NCBI GenBank assembly: GCA_029215795.1
Contig: JARDYH010000003.1
Coordinates: 173,240,382-173,304,381 of the forward strand
From: Anniella stebbinsi
Taxonomy: Eukaryota; Chordata; Lepidosauria; Squamata; Anniellidae
Length of the DNA: 64,000 nucleotides
Direction: 5' to 3'
Shown: piece after piece, positions 10,829 through 21,458 of the stretch
Layout of the letters: every line of letters starts with the position of its first letter
Numbering within the stretch: position 1 is the stretch's first letter
Position numbers and translations under genes: made by a program
The notes under the pieces: model-generated
Told to the model about the DNA's origin: nothing
Databases searched by the model: none
The model's input: only the letters and a program-made list of their open reading frames with translations

Positions 10829-12160
10829 ATAACCCATCCTGTTGGGATGCCTGGGAAGACTGTGACAAATGTCAGCCAATATCTCCCCTGTGTAAAATTC
10901 AGCTCAGGCTCAGGCTCAACTTGAGAAATTAATGTGTTTCCCTTGTGGTGACAGGTAGGCCTGAGGTAGGTTCCCTCTTGGAGTCACCTGCCCCCTTGTT
11001 GATTGTACCATATCTTTGTGCTAACAGATAATAGTCCCATCCACAATCCATTCTAGGCTTCTGGGTGCCCTCCTACCTCTTATTTTACTGAGATGGATGG
11101 ACCTTTTGACACCTTTCCATGTTCTCCCTGGTCCATCTGCCAAAGTTCTGATGAAAGAAGAAAACAAGCAATTCACCAAATATAACCAAGCAAGAAATCA
11201 CAAAGCCTACCCAAGAGAAAGACCAATCCGGAGAAGAAAAAAAGGCACCCCACCTCAATCACTAAACATTCCCTTGTTGGCTCAAGAAAGAATGGCCAAT
11301 GAAATGGTACTGTGCAACTTTGCCCAAACAAATAGGTTGCACTGCCTCCTAACCTAACTTACTTAGGCTGCTTTTTGTTCAAGTCTCATGAGACCCCGGG
11401 TAAAACATCAGATTTCATGAGAGTATATAAGGCCTAAAGCCTCACCATTGTGAAGGACACCAGCATGTCTCTTTCCCAATGCCCATCCAATCCCTGCCTC
11501 TCTATGAAAGGTTTACTGCAGAGGACAGAATCACCTTTTTCCTAGTACAGTCAATTTCTGAAAACTTTTGCAAAAATGTAGTTATGTTCAGTAATTGCAC
11601 CATTATATTTTGTAGGTGCTGATAGCTCTGTTCTGAAAGTTTTTGAAAACAAGAACACTTTTTTTGGTTGTCTCATTTTTGCCAAAGGAATCTTGTCTCA
11701 GCTGTAAGGAATGTGAAGAAATGGGGCAAAATTTATCTGCTGTTATATGTTTCTCAGTACTGAATCAATATCCATGTGCTCAGTGGCTCTCACTCATAAT
11801 GGGAAGAAAATTGAGAGTGGATGGAAATTGGGCATGGAAAAAGTCTTAGAATGAAATAGTACGATCAGATGTATAAAAAGATTGCAGATGCTTTCAAATT
11901 TAAAAAAAAACTGGCTGTTACCGGGAAAATAACATTTCTATATATGGAAGAAAAACATTATAAATGTACTTGATGCCATACTTGTGTGTTTAAAAAGAGC
12001 CTATTTTCTTTTTTAAAAAATCAAGCTTTTTCATTGTAATTTATACTTTAAAATATATTTAATTGGATTCTATTCATAAAACTATTTAGAATTAAAAATG
12101 TAGTGCAGTACAAAAATCAATGGAACAAAATTAAAGTACGTCATTCTAATATTTTCAGGC
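10829..12160. other. Unassigned DNA
   Basis: No recognisable feature. AT content rises after 11850, with several A- or T-runs. Confidence 0.5.
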
Positions 12161-12580
12161 TGCAATCCTGTACCCACTTATCTGGAAGTAAGACCTATTG
12201 AATGCAATGGGCCTTACTTAGGCTGACCATATGAAAAGGAGGACAGGGCTCCTGTAACTTTAACAGTTGTAGAGAAAAGGGAATTTCAGCCAGTGTCATT
12301 TGTATGCAATCAGTTCCTGGTGAAATTCCCTCTTCATTACAACAGTTAAAGCTGCAGGGGCCCTGCCCTCTTTTGTATCTGGTCACTCTAGTATAGTGCC
12401 TGCAACTTTAATTGTTGTAATGAAGAGGAGATTTCACCAGGTACTAATTGCATACAAATGACGCCGGCTGAAATTCCCTTTTCTCTGCAACTGTTAAAGT
12501 TACATGAGCCCTGTCCTCCTTTTCATATGGTCAGCCTAGCCTTACTTCTAAGTAATCATGTATAGGCTTTCACTGTCAAT
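12161..12580. mobile_element. Short palindromic repeat (GCAATCCTRTAC type) split by a MITE
   Basis: GCTGCAATCCTGTACCCACTT then AAGTAAGACCTATTGAATGCAATGGGCCTTACT at 12161-12218, and its inverted other half at 12539-12580 (CTTACTTCTAAGTAATCATGTATAGG). The hAT MITE at 12219-12538 has inserted at the centre. Related fragments occur near 13170, 20960, 30830 and 46150. Confidence 0.55.
12219..12538. mobile_element. Palindromic hAT MITE, copy 1 (A-type ends)
   Basis: 320 bp, TAGGCTGACCATATG ends on both sides, flanked by a perfect 8-bp target duplication GCCTTACT (12211-12218 and 12539-12546). Arms pair over nearly the whole length; the centre carries GGTCACTCTAGTATAG. Non-coding, so mobilised in trans by a hAT transposase. 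Confidence 0.9.
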
Positions 12581-12928
12581 TAATTTTAAAATATTCTTAA
12601 TCCTGGTTTGGGTCCAGATCTAGTCACGTGCAGCTGGGCTGGTAGACGTGGAGTTCTCTGCCTCGTCCTCTCCTCCCACCCCCATGGAAGCTCGTCTAGC
12701 CCCCTAAAAATGCTACACAGGAGGTCAGGTGCCCTGCTGAATGATGTTGGGGAAAGAGGGATTCCTAAAAATCTGGTGGGAGCACATTCCATGACCAGAG
12801 GCCTTATCTCCACAGAAGACAGACCCTGGAACCAGCCTTAAATAAATTTGGATGCAGATATTAAAAAGTGCATAACAATATATGATTTTTAAAACAACAT
12901 TTCCCACTGTCCATAAGTCAGTCCAAGT

Positions 12929-13095
12929 TAGGCTGACCATATGGAACGGAAGACAGGGCTTCTTTATCTTTAACAGGTGTATTGAAAAGGGAATTTCAGC
13001 AGGTGTCATCTGTATGCATGCACAACAGTTAAAGCTGCAGGAGCTCTACCCCCTTTTGTATCAGGTCACTCTAGTATAGCACCTGCAGTTTTAAC
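12929..13095. mobile_element. Palindromic hAT MITE, copy 2 (truncated)
   Basis: Left terminus TAGGCTGACCATATGGA, then a shortened left arm missing the CACCTGGTGAAATTCC block, the central GTCACTCTAGTATAG, and about 20 bp of the right arm. No right terminus and no target duplication. Confidence 0.75.
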
Positions 13096-13336
13096 TGCAG
13101 CTACAGCAACTCCCTAAAAGCAGCATCCAAGTAAAACAGAACATTATAGGTACAATTCTATGCATGTTTTGACAGAATGAGTGCAATCCTATTCATGTTA
13201 AGCCAGCATGGCTGGCTGGGGATTCTGGGAATTGTAGGACTTTTTTCAGGCATAGGATTGTGGCCCAAAACATAGAAAGGCTACAAATTCCTGGCAAAAT
13301 AAAATGTTCTTCATCTGATGCCAGAAAGTCATCAGA

Positions 13337-13489
13337 GGCCAGATCTACACTAAGCATGATATAGCGGAATATGGTATGTGTCAATGGGCCTCAACAGTTG
13401 TCAATATACTTCAATACAGCAGAAGTGTGGCCCCTGCCTTTTATATACTGCTTTCATGCTGCTGTATCTTGCTCGGTGTAGATCTGGCC
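13337..13489. mobile_element. Harbinger-like MITE (GGCCAGATCTACAC ends)
   Basis: 153 bp with perfect 14-bp inverted ends GGCCAGATCTACAC/GTGTAGATCTGGCC and a 3-bp duplication AGA on each side. A 3-bp duplication with GG-starting ends fits PIF/Harbinger. Diverged relatives lie at 33246, 36929 and 53684. Confidence 0.7.
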
Positions 13490-14034
13490 AGAGTGGATGC
13501 GAGATGAGCTTGTGGAGAAGATTTGAAGTCTGGGCCCCTTCTATCGTAGCCACTTACCACGCCTCAGATGGTTGGGGAACTGAAAAAAAGGCCCTCTGAT
13601 GTGTATCACAACGTACACCCAGGGAGATGGGGAGGTAGGTGATTCTTCAGCTCCTTTCATCCTAATGTACATTTTAAACTATTTTCCCAACAAGATGTTG
13701 TGAAAATTTTAACCTGCATTAGAAACAGGAAACAAGCATGGGATTTATGTTTGCTCCATCTCAATTATGGTATAACAAACGTAACATCCCTTACGTGTAA
13801 AACTGGTGCAGAAGCACAGCAGCTGTTTCTTTTTGCCATCTTTGATAAAAGGACAGTTTTTTCCCCTTGTTCAGCCTGGGATGCTGATGAATTGCCATTT
13901 GTACTGTGTAGCTGCAGTGTTTTATCATAAATGCATCTTTCTGCCCATAAAACTAAAATGGCTGAGTTTTACAATGCCCGTATTTTTAATAGATTCCCTT
14001 TTTAAAAGCAACTCTTTTCACTGAGGTCTAATGC

Positions 14035-14067
<33 letters not shown>

Positions 14068-15027
14068 TACATGTTGAAGAATTCAATAAATTTCAGCACT
14101 CAGTTCTGTCTCCAGATATTTTCAATATAAACAGCCTGCTTCCCAGTCACAATAAAGTCACTTTCTTTACATGTGTAAAATGTAACAGGAAACATTGCAG
14201 TGATGACTATACTCCCCCCTCCCCCCCCCCACATTGCAAGAATAAACGTATCCTTCAGTCTGCTGAAACAATTTTTAAAAAAAGGAATACAAACGTAATA
14301 CGTTTCCTATATACCTCAACTATAGTGGCATATAGTTAAGCTGAAATTTGCACACATTCACTTTTGCAACGTTTGACCTGACATCTAATGCAATAGTAAT
14401 CAGCATTTGATAGCCCGATGCATTTAGTGGTCCATTTGACAATATTGGACAGCTGCCATGCAGTAGCTGGTAGTTTTTGACATGTAGCACATGTACATAT
14501 GAACCTGTCCTGTTCTGGATCACTCCATTCTCTAGTTTCCCTAGTTCCTATTCCAACTAGCACTGGCTGTTAAGCTTTCAGAAATGGATCGTTCCCAGGC
14601 CTGCTGCCTGAGAAGCTGCAAGTGGAGAGGCCAGGGGGAACAGGTGGACCTTCTGTTTGCAAAGCATGTGCTATACTATTCCACTAAGCAATTGCAGTCA
14701 GCAACTGTCCATTTGCTAGCTGATATGCAGCATCTGACAGCATCTGACAGCATCTCACATGTAGCAGAGAATATTTGGCAAGGTGTGACAGCTGTTATGC
14801 AATAGCATCCAGTATCTGACACAATCATGTGGATGAGATTTGGTAAATCCAATATTAAGTATTCATTCAGCGGAGCTATTGCAAAAGGTACATTCCAAAA
14901 GCATAAGACAGTAGAGGTGTCCCAGGTTTCTTTAATGCATTCTGAGGTGATGTGTGTGTGTGGTTCACTTTTGCATTGGCTTACATTACATCTGTTGTAG
15001 GAAAACTCTGAAAATTATAGATACCAT
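13490..15027. other. Unassigned DNA with an (ATTG)n tract
   Basis: No family recognised. Contains an (ATTG)n repeat at 14036-14066, a C-run near 14215-14230 and a small CATCTGACAG triplication near 14728-14757. Confidence 0.5.
14036..14066. repeat. (ATTG)n microsatellite
   Basis: Seven to eight perfect ATTG units. Confidence 0.95.
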
Positions 15028-15530
15028 GGCCCTTTCTACACCTAAGGGTGTAGAGGGAGGGAGGGGGGAGGATCGTGGACTTACCTGCTTCTGTGATCCT
15101 CCCCCAATGTCTAAATGGAAGCGCAGCATCCCAGAAAGGAAGAAGGACATCACACCCACTATTTTTTTTATAAAAAATACATCAGAGCCAGAAGCGTAAT
15201 TGTGCTACTCCAAAAATGTAAGTTTTTTAAAAAGCCCACCCCATCCCACCCCCGATGCCCCTGGACTCTCCCCGGACCAGCTCCTTCCCTCTTGCTGACC
15301 CCTGCTACTCACGGGGAGGAGGGAAAAAGCCGGGATGGGCACCCACACCGCCCGTGGTCTTCAGGATCATCCGAGGACCACGGGGAAAATCAGGAGAACT
15401 GGGCAACCAGTTATCCTGCAAAAATGGAGGGGTCATTCCTACCTGCTCCCGGGATCCCCTGTGCATCATTTGGAAGCACAGGGATGACCCAGGGATGACT
15501 CCATGAAAAATCCCTGGTGTAGACATGGCC
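15028..15530. mobile_element. Harbinger-like foldback MITE (GGCC..TCTACACC ends)
   Basis: 503 bp. Left end GGCCCTTTCTACACC, right end GGTGTAGACATGGCC, flanked by a 3-bp duplication CAT. The interior is stem-like, with GGATCCTCC/GGGATGA blocks in both orientations. A partial relative begins at 53784. Open frames inside are by-products of the palindrome. Confidence 0.65.
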
Positions 15531-15617
15531 CATATTTCATGCACATAAAATGGACTACACAAAGGAGTTGGAATAATCCGTCAATCTCAGCCATGCAACA
15601 TCACAATGGCCATGCTG

Positions 15618-15936
15618 TAGGCTGACCAGATAAAATCCAGGTCAGGGCTCATGTAACTTTAACAGTTGTAGAGAAAAGGGAATTTCAGCCAGTGTCATTT
15701 GTATGCAATTAGTTCCTGATGAAATTCCCTCTTCATCACAACAGTTAAAGTTGCAGGAGGCCTGCCTTCTTTTGTATATGGTCACTCTAGATAGTGCCTG
15801 CACCTTTAACTGTTGTGATGAAGAGGGAATTTCACCAGGAACTAATTGCATACAAATGACACTGGCTGAAATTCCCTTTTCTCTACAACTGTTAAAGTTA
15901 CATGAGCCCTGACCTGGATTTTATCTGGTCAGCCTA
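15618..15936. mobile_element. Palindromic hAT MITE, copy 3 (B-type ends)
   Basis: 319 bp with CAGATAAAATCCAGG-type subterminal sequence on both sides and a perfect 8-bp duplication CCATGCTG (15610-15617 and 15937-15944). Confidence 0.92.
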
Positions 15937-16217
15937 CCATGCTGCAATATGCCATGGCAAGGCAAGGCTTTTTATATGCCTCACACTGAAGCACCCAGTA
16001 GCCTGTTCTTCCTTTAAGCAGCTTGAAAGGGAAGGAACTGACAAAAGAATGCTTCAAGGTAAAGTAAACGTGGGCTTTGGCATGCTGCTACTGGTTTTCA
16101 TACTGTGGTACCTCCTGGAGGTCAAGGCAGTGCAGGCATGCCCCCTTCTGCTAATTACTTGTTTAGTAGGAGAAAATTGTATTCTGCTTTCTCTGCATTG
16201 CACTTTTTTGCTTTTAG

Positions 16218-16381
16218 CAGTGGAGGCTGGTGGCTCCGATGTCAGTGGGCCAGTAAATCCACTCTGGGTTTCAGTTAGAACCAGTCAGAAGTCCTGGATA
16301 GCTCCTTTAGAGTTCTGACTGGTTCTGACTAAAATCTGGAACAGGGTCACCATCACACTGACATCAAAGCCACCAACAGGT
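16218..16381. mobile_element. Palindromic hAT-like MITE (CAGTGGAGGCTGGTGG end)
   Basis: Left end CAGTGGAGGCTGGTGGCTCC; the right arm repeats it inverted (GACATCAAAGCCACCAACAGG), with GTTCTGACTGGTTCTGAC at the loop. The right terminus is eroded and no target duplication is clear. Confidence 0.6.
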
Positions 16382-18009
16382 TTTTACTTGTGGTATTAAA
16401 AATTGAAAAATTGTTTACTTAAAGTAATCCAACTCTGCCCTTTCCCAACAGTAGATCTCAGAAAAGCACCTGAAGAAATTCATCACCCAGTTCCTTCAAG
16501 CAGTTCTTTAAAAAAATCCCATTTTCGGTTAACACATTTTAATTTTCTCCACAGCAGTCACAGCAAGTTTTTTTTTTTAAAGTATAGGTTAAGAATAATT
16601 ATTTGCCTTATAGTTGATGATATTTCAAGCTGCCTTTATTGGATTACTTAATCTTCAGGGGAAGGAATAAAAGAAGAATTTTGAAATGGTAAAATACAAA
16701 GCTCGTCATCTCTGTATTTGTCCAAAGGCCAATTTGCTCCCGCAATGATACAATTTAAACATCTGTAAGAAACCTAATTTAAAATTCATTCTTTTTCTTT
16801 TTATCCCATGTACATATGTTGTGCTTCAAAAGATCATGAAATGCATAGATGACCTAATATACATTATTCAAATATGAGTGGACTAGAACTGTGATATTTT
16901 GACTGTGAAATGTAATTTTCAATTAGGTTAAACTGAAGTGAGCAAAGTAGTCTTTTTTCAGGTAGATATATTGCGGTAACACAACTAATGAGGACAAAAT
17001 TGATGCAATCTACAACTTCATCCAGTCAGGTATATATGTAAAAAAATTGTAAATCTTTGAGATTTACATAATTTCGTTTACATTATTTTGAGCATTGAAA
17101 AGGTCACCTACAGGATTTATACAAATACTAGGCTTTACCAGTTTAACTGATCAAAATAATAATTGAGTAAATCATTCTTGTTTGCCTTTTTAAGAAAAGT
17201 TTAGCCAATTGGCATAACAAAACAAATAATAACAGAGGAACAGCAGCATTCTCAATTAAAGGAGACCATTAAATACAGCTTAGAATACAAAACCATTTGA
17301 TAAGGAATGACAAGGTGCCATAAATTAACCGGAAGATATGCCAGGAGGAGGATTGTGATGTTTTAAACACTGCCGAAGTTCACTCATCAATTACACAAGA
17401 ACATCAATTCGTGAAAAATTGGGAAGACTGGAGTCAGCTAGGACTTAATAACAATGCATTACCGAGGAAAACACACACCACTATCCTTCTTATGCCTTGT
17501 TCTTTATTGAGGATGTTTGATGCATTGAAAGCCCTGTTTGCATTTGTCTGTATTATGCTTATTGGGACTGTAACCTGACGTGACATATTTTACATCAATC
17601 CCAACGTACTTGTTTCACATTTGCTCTATTTCTTCATATCAGACAAACCAACTCACATGTTTAAAGTGTATCTAAGGTGATTTTGGAGCTGCTCTGGATA
17701 GCCCTGCTCCCCCCTCCCATGACCACCATGACCATTGGCCTTGTCCCCCACTGAATGTGCGTTCATATGAAGCCAATCAGGTCTTTCATGGAGGAGTTCT
17801 ATGCAAATAAATTGATATCTGCACAGGGCTATTCCACATGTTTCCTGAATACAGTAGGCCTATGCAGATCTCAAATCCACTCACACTTGCTTTAGGTTTA
17901 TAAGAGGACTTTGCTGAACCCTCTTATTAAAAGTCATCATTAAAAATGCACCTAATGTCAAGTGTTGTCATGAGAACATATGTGTAGCCTGCAACTACAT
18001 ACATGATCT
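16382..18009. other. Unassigned AT-rich, TE-poor DNA
   Basis: Low-GC sequence without recognisable repeats or coding signals. Confidence 0.5.
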
Positions 18010-18013
18010 TACA

Positions 18014-18190
18014 CAGGAGCATAGGAAGCTGCCTTATGCTGTCAGACTGTTGGTCAGACATTGTGCTAGGTAGGGAATGGTGGTGGTAGGGCACTCTGCC
18101 TGCTCCATGGAAAGAAAAAGGGTTGAAATTGCAAACTTGGGGCAGCGTACCCCTTCTTGTCCTGCCAGCTCTGTGCTGGTAACATCTAGA
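18014..18190 (+). repeat. Squamate interspersed repeat (AGGAAGCTGCCTTA type)
   Basis: Starts with GAGCATAGGAAGCTGCCTTATGCTGTCAGAC, the opening of a widespread squamate repeat. It is diverged after about 60 bp. I cannot name the family with certainty. Confidence 0.45.
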
Positions 18191-18634
18191 GTGGGTGTCC
18201 ATGGCTTCATGAAGTGTAGTTAGTATACATGTGTGTACAGCCCATATGCATAGAACTAACCTTTCCCTATGTAATGATGTTGGAGAAGTGTTTACAGGGG
18301 CGACCAGGGCATCAACCAGTCAAAAGAGCCAGAAGTCTCCCCACCCCTCAAAAAAAGGGGAGGAAGCAGCAGCCAATGGAGTCATATTTGGGATGGGAGA
18401 GGAGAATGGGTAGCAGTGAGGGTCACAGAAGTAAATTGCTTCCAGTTGTCAGCCTGCCTGAGCCAGAAGTAAAGGTTGTAGGTGCAGCCAAGCAAATGCA
18501 ATGTGGTGATAGTTGATCCTTCTGCACTCTCACTTTCTCTTTTGATTTGAATGAGTGAAAGACCACCAGTCCGATTTTGGCTGGTCTGTGTCAGCTTCCA
18601 GTTCCTTCCCCCAACAATTCTCTCTAGGTTCCCT

Positions 18635-18850
18635 TAAGAAAGTAAGAAAAGCCATGCTGGATCAGATCAATAATCTACCTAGTCCAGCATTCTGTTCAAA
18701 TAGTAACCAACCAGCTGTTGATGAAAACCCATAAGCAGGATATGTTCCCCAGCAACTGCTGAAGATAGGCATACTGGCTCTGATGCTGGAGGGAGCTATT
18801 TGTTGCATGTTTGCTGCCCTTTCATGCAGCTACTCCTGTGATTCTATCCC
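18635..18850 (+). repeat. Interspersed repeat (GCTGGATCAGATC..AGTCCAGCATTCTGTTC)
   Basis: The same core recurs at 55445-55510 (GCTGGATCAGACC then AGTCCAGCATTCTGTTCA), showing that it is a repeat family. The class is undetermined. Confidence 0.5.
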
Positions 18851-19161
18851 TTTCCAATGGAGGAGTGTGGTGGTGTGTTGCTGCATAGGGTACTGTCATT
18901 GCTTCCCCTTATTCTGTTGTGTGTTTCTATTCTTCCCTGACCCAAATAATTTCTTGTTTTAAAAGATCTGGCTTCTGCAAGAAACAAGGGAATTGTGCAT
19001 TTTTTAAAAAAAAATACATTGGTGAGTGGAAATAAATTGTGGACTATGGATTGAGCTGAAAGTGAAAACAGAGTTATATTCTTGGTAGTGTGAGATAAAT
19101 GCAAATACTTTTTTAAATGCTTGTTGGGGATAGAGAGATGTCAAATACTTTGAAAGCTTGG

Positions 19162-19162
<1 letters not shown>

Positions 19163-19205
<43 letters not shown>
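19163..19205. repeat. (GA)n microsatellite
   Basis: About twenty GA units. Confidence 0.97.
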
Positions 19206-19206
<1 letters not shown>

Positions 19207-19246
19207 GTGGATACTTAAGACAGCTTGGTGGTGAGAGGGGTTGTAA

Positions 19247-19554
19247 TAGGCTGACCATATGAAAAGGAGGACAGGGCTCATGTAACTTTAACAGTTGTAG
19301 AGAAAAGGGAATTTCAGCCAGTGTCATTTGTATGCAATTAGTTCCTGGTGATATTCCCTCTTTATCACAACGGTTAAAGTTGCAGGAGCCCTGCCTTCTT
19401 TTGTATATGGTCACTCTAGTATAGTGCCTGTTGTGATGAAGAGGGAATTTCACCAGGAACTAATTGTATACAAATGATACCGGCTGAAATTCCCTTTTCT
19501 CTACAACTGTTAAAGTTACATCAGCCCTGACCTGGATTTTATCTGGTCACCCTA
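19247..19554. mobile_element. Palindromic hAT MITE, copy 4 (hybrid ends)
   Basis: 308 bp. The left arm has A-type subterminal sequence (CATATGAAAAGGAGG) while the right arm has B-type (CCTGGATTTTATCTGG), so the outermost arms no longer pair. Flanks GGTTGTAA/GTTTGTAA are an 8-bp duplication with one mismatch. The loop side has lost about 12 bp (CACCTTTAACTG) compared with other copies. Confidence 0.88.
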
Positions 19555-19843
19555 GTTTGTAAAAACATTTTTAAAGTCTTGGGAGTGAGACAGAGTCACA
19601 AATATTTTTTTCAATGCTTGCTTACAAGAAAGAGTTGCAAACTCCCTTTTCTAAACCTTGTTGGAGAGAGGGCTGCACAATTTTTTTTAAAAAAAAATGT
19701 TTGCTGGAGGGAGAGAGAATATTCATGCAAGCCCCATTGACACTAAATATGATTGTTTTGATGTAGAAAATTATTTAAGCATGTTACCATCCATGATAGG
19801 AACACATAGGCACCTGAAAAGCCTCAGTGTTACATGTTCATAT

Positions 19844-20902
19844 TAGGGATATGCAGGGACCCCCGGATCGGATTGGGACCCAGATCGGAACCTCCAATTT
19901 TGTCTCGGATCGGACAAAATCGGAGTCCCCCCAGACCGGATCAGGCCCACCCCGATCTGAAAATCGGACATCCGATTTTTGGCTCGGCCGCCATTTTTGT
20001 TTTCCCCATAGACATGCATTGGGGGAAAGAAAGCATTCCCCCAATGCAAGTCTATGGGGAAAACATGGCAGCAGGTGGGTGAGTGGGGGCCTACCTCCCC
20101 CCTCCCCCCTCACACTTCTTACCTGGTGGGGCCGTCCATTGCAGACAGCCCTGGCAGGTAAGCCCCCCCACTCCTTACCTGGCAGGGCCTCCTCCTCCTT
20201 CCATTGCTGGCTCTAAACTACTGCGAACTAGGCCTCGCGGCCTAGTTTACAGTAGAGCACCAGGTGATGACATCATCACCTGGCGCTCTTCTGTAAACTA
20301 GGCAGTGAGGCCCAGTTCGCAGTAGTTTAGAGCCAGCAATGGAAAGAGGAGGATGCCCCGGCAGGTAAGCTCCCCCCCCCCCTGCTGTCTGCTTCCATTG
20401 GCGGGCGCCCGCTGGCACCCACCGATGGAAGCGGACAGCCCTGGCAGGGAAGCCCCCTGCTCCTTACCTCGTGGGGTGTCCTCCTCCTCCCGATGCCGGC
20501 TCTAAACTACTGTGAACTAGGCCTCGCGGCCTAGTTTACAGTAGAGCGCCAGGTGATGACATCATTACCTGGCGCTCTCCTGTAAACTAGGCCGTGATGC
20601 CTAGTTCTCAGTAGTTTAGAGATGGCAATGGAAAGAGGAGGACGCCCCAGCAGATAAGTCCTCTCCCCCGCTGTCCATTTCCATCGGCAGGCGTCCGCTG
20701 GCACCCGCCAATGGAAGCAGCGGCGGGTGCCAGCAGGCGCCCACCGATCCTCTGATTTTTTCGAACTGGATCGGGTCCTTCCGGACCGGTTCGGGAAAGA
20801 TCAGACAATCCAGAGGGGCGATCAGAAATCAGATAATTGTATCCGATTTCCTCTGGATCGGCTCTGGATCGTGGAACAGACCCGATCCAGTGCACACCCC
20901 TA
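19844..20902. mobile_element. GC-rich foldback hAT-like element, 1.06 kb
   Basis: Ends TAGGGATATGCA and TGCACACCCCTA, perfect 8-bp duplication GTTCATAT (19836-19843 and 20903-20910). Both ends are packed with GATCGGAT-type motifs, possible transposase sites. The interior holds an inverted pair of CCCCCAATGCAAG motifs (about 20005-20065) and two tandem ~290-bp units (about 20160-20450 and 20450-20740), each containing a long stem around a GATGACATCAT centre. No transposase ORF. Confidence 0.88.
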
Positions 20903-20944
20903 GTTCATATAAAGCTTCCTTTTTTTCTAGTTGAGCCACGTTTT

Positions 20945-21010
20945 GGAGCTATATACAGTAAGGGGTGCATTTCAATAAGTTCCATTGAAATCAGTAGGGC
21001 TTACTTTGGG
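20945..21010. repeat. Fragment of the short palindromic AGTAGGGCTTACTT repeat
   Basis: TTTCAATAAGTTCCATTGAAATCAGTAGGGCTTACTT resembles the half-palindrome at 12161-12218. Confidence 0.35.
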
Positions 21011-21073
21011 GAAAATGGTAGAGCTGGCATTAAGAGTACTATGCTCGGACCCACATCCCATCGAGGCCCATTG

Positions 21074-21458
21074 TCTAGGGTGACCATATTTTGGAAACCA
21101 AAGAAGAGGACACCCTGTGGGGGGAACAGGAAAGCAGTAGCCATCATTCGTATGGCAGGCGGGAATGACACACCTTCCACAGGCCCCGGAAAGCATGCTT
21201 TCCCCTCCAATTGGGGCCTTTTCTATAATGTCTGGGAATGACATGTTTCCGCTTTAAGGGCCCAATTGGAGCAGGAGGGGGAATGACATGCCTCCAGAAA
21301 GCATGTCATTCCCCCCTGCCATGCTATTGACAGCCTTAAAGAGGAAAGCATGTAATTCCCAGACATATAGAACATTACAAAAAACATCCCCTCCTGACAG
21401 CCAGGATAGAACAAAAACCTGGACAAATCTGGGGAAATCCTGAGAGTTAGTCACCCCA
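21074..21458. mobile_element. hAT-like element with TAGGGTGACCATATTTTGG left end
   Basis: The left terminus is TAGGGTGACCATATTTTGGAAA followed by AAAGAAGAGGACA, and the right part ends AGTTAGTCACCCCA. The first ten bases equal those of the 320-bp palindromic MITEs but the interior differs: GGAATGACA blocks and inverted GCATGTCATTCC. No target duplication remains. Confidence 0.5.

Noticed and set aside
14036..14066. Possible CRISPR-like or satellite array
   Set aside because: It is a simple ATTG microsatellite; no spaced direct repeats with unique spacers exist anywhere in the window.
15703..15912. Similar short proteins (EEGISPGTNCIQMTLAEIPFS type) encoded at several places
   Set aside because: They are translations of the palindromic hAT MITE arms and occur on both strands of non-coding copies.
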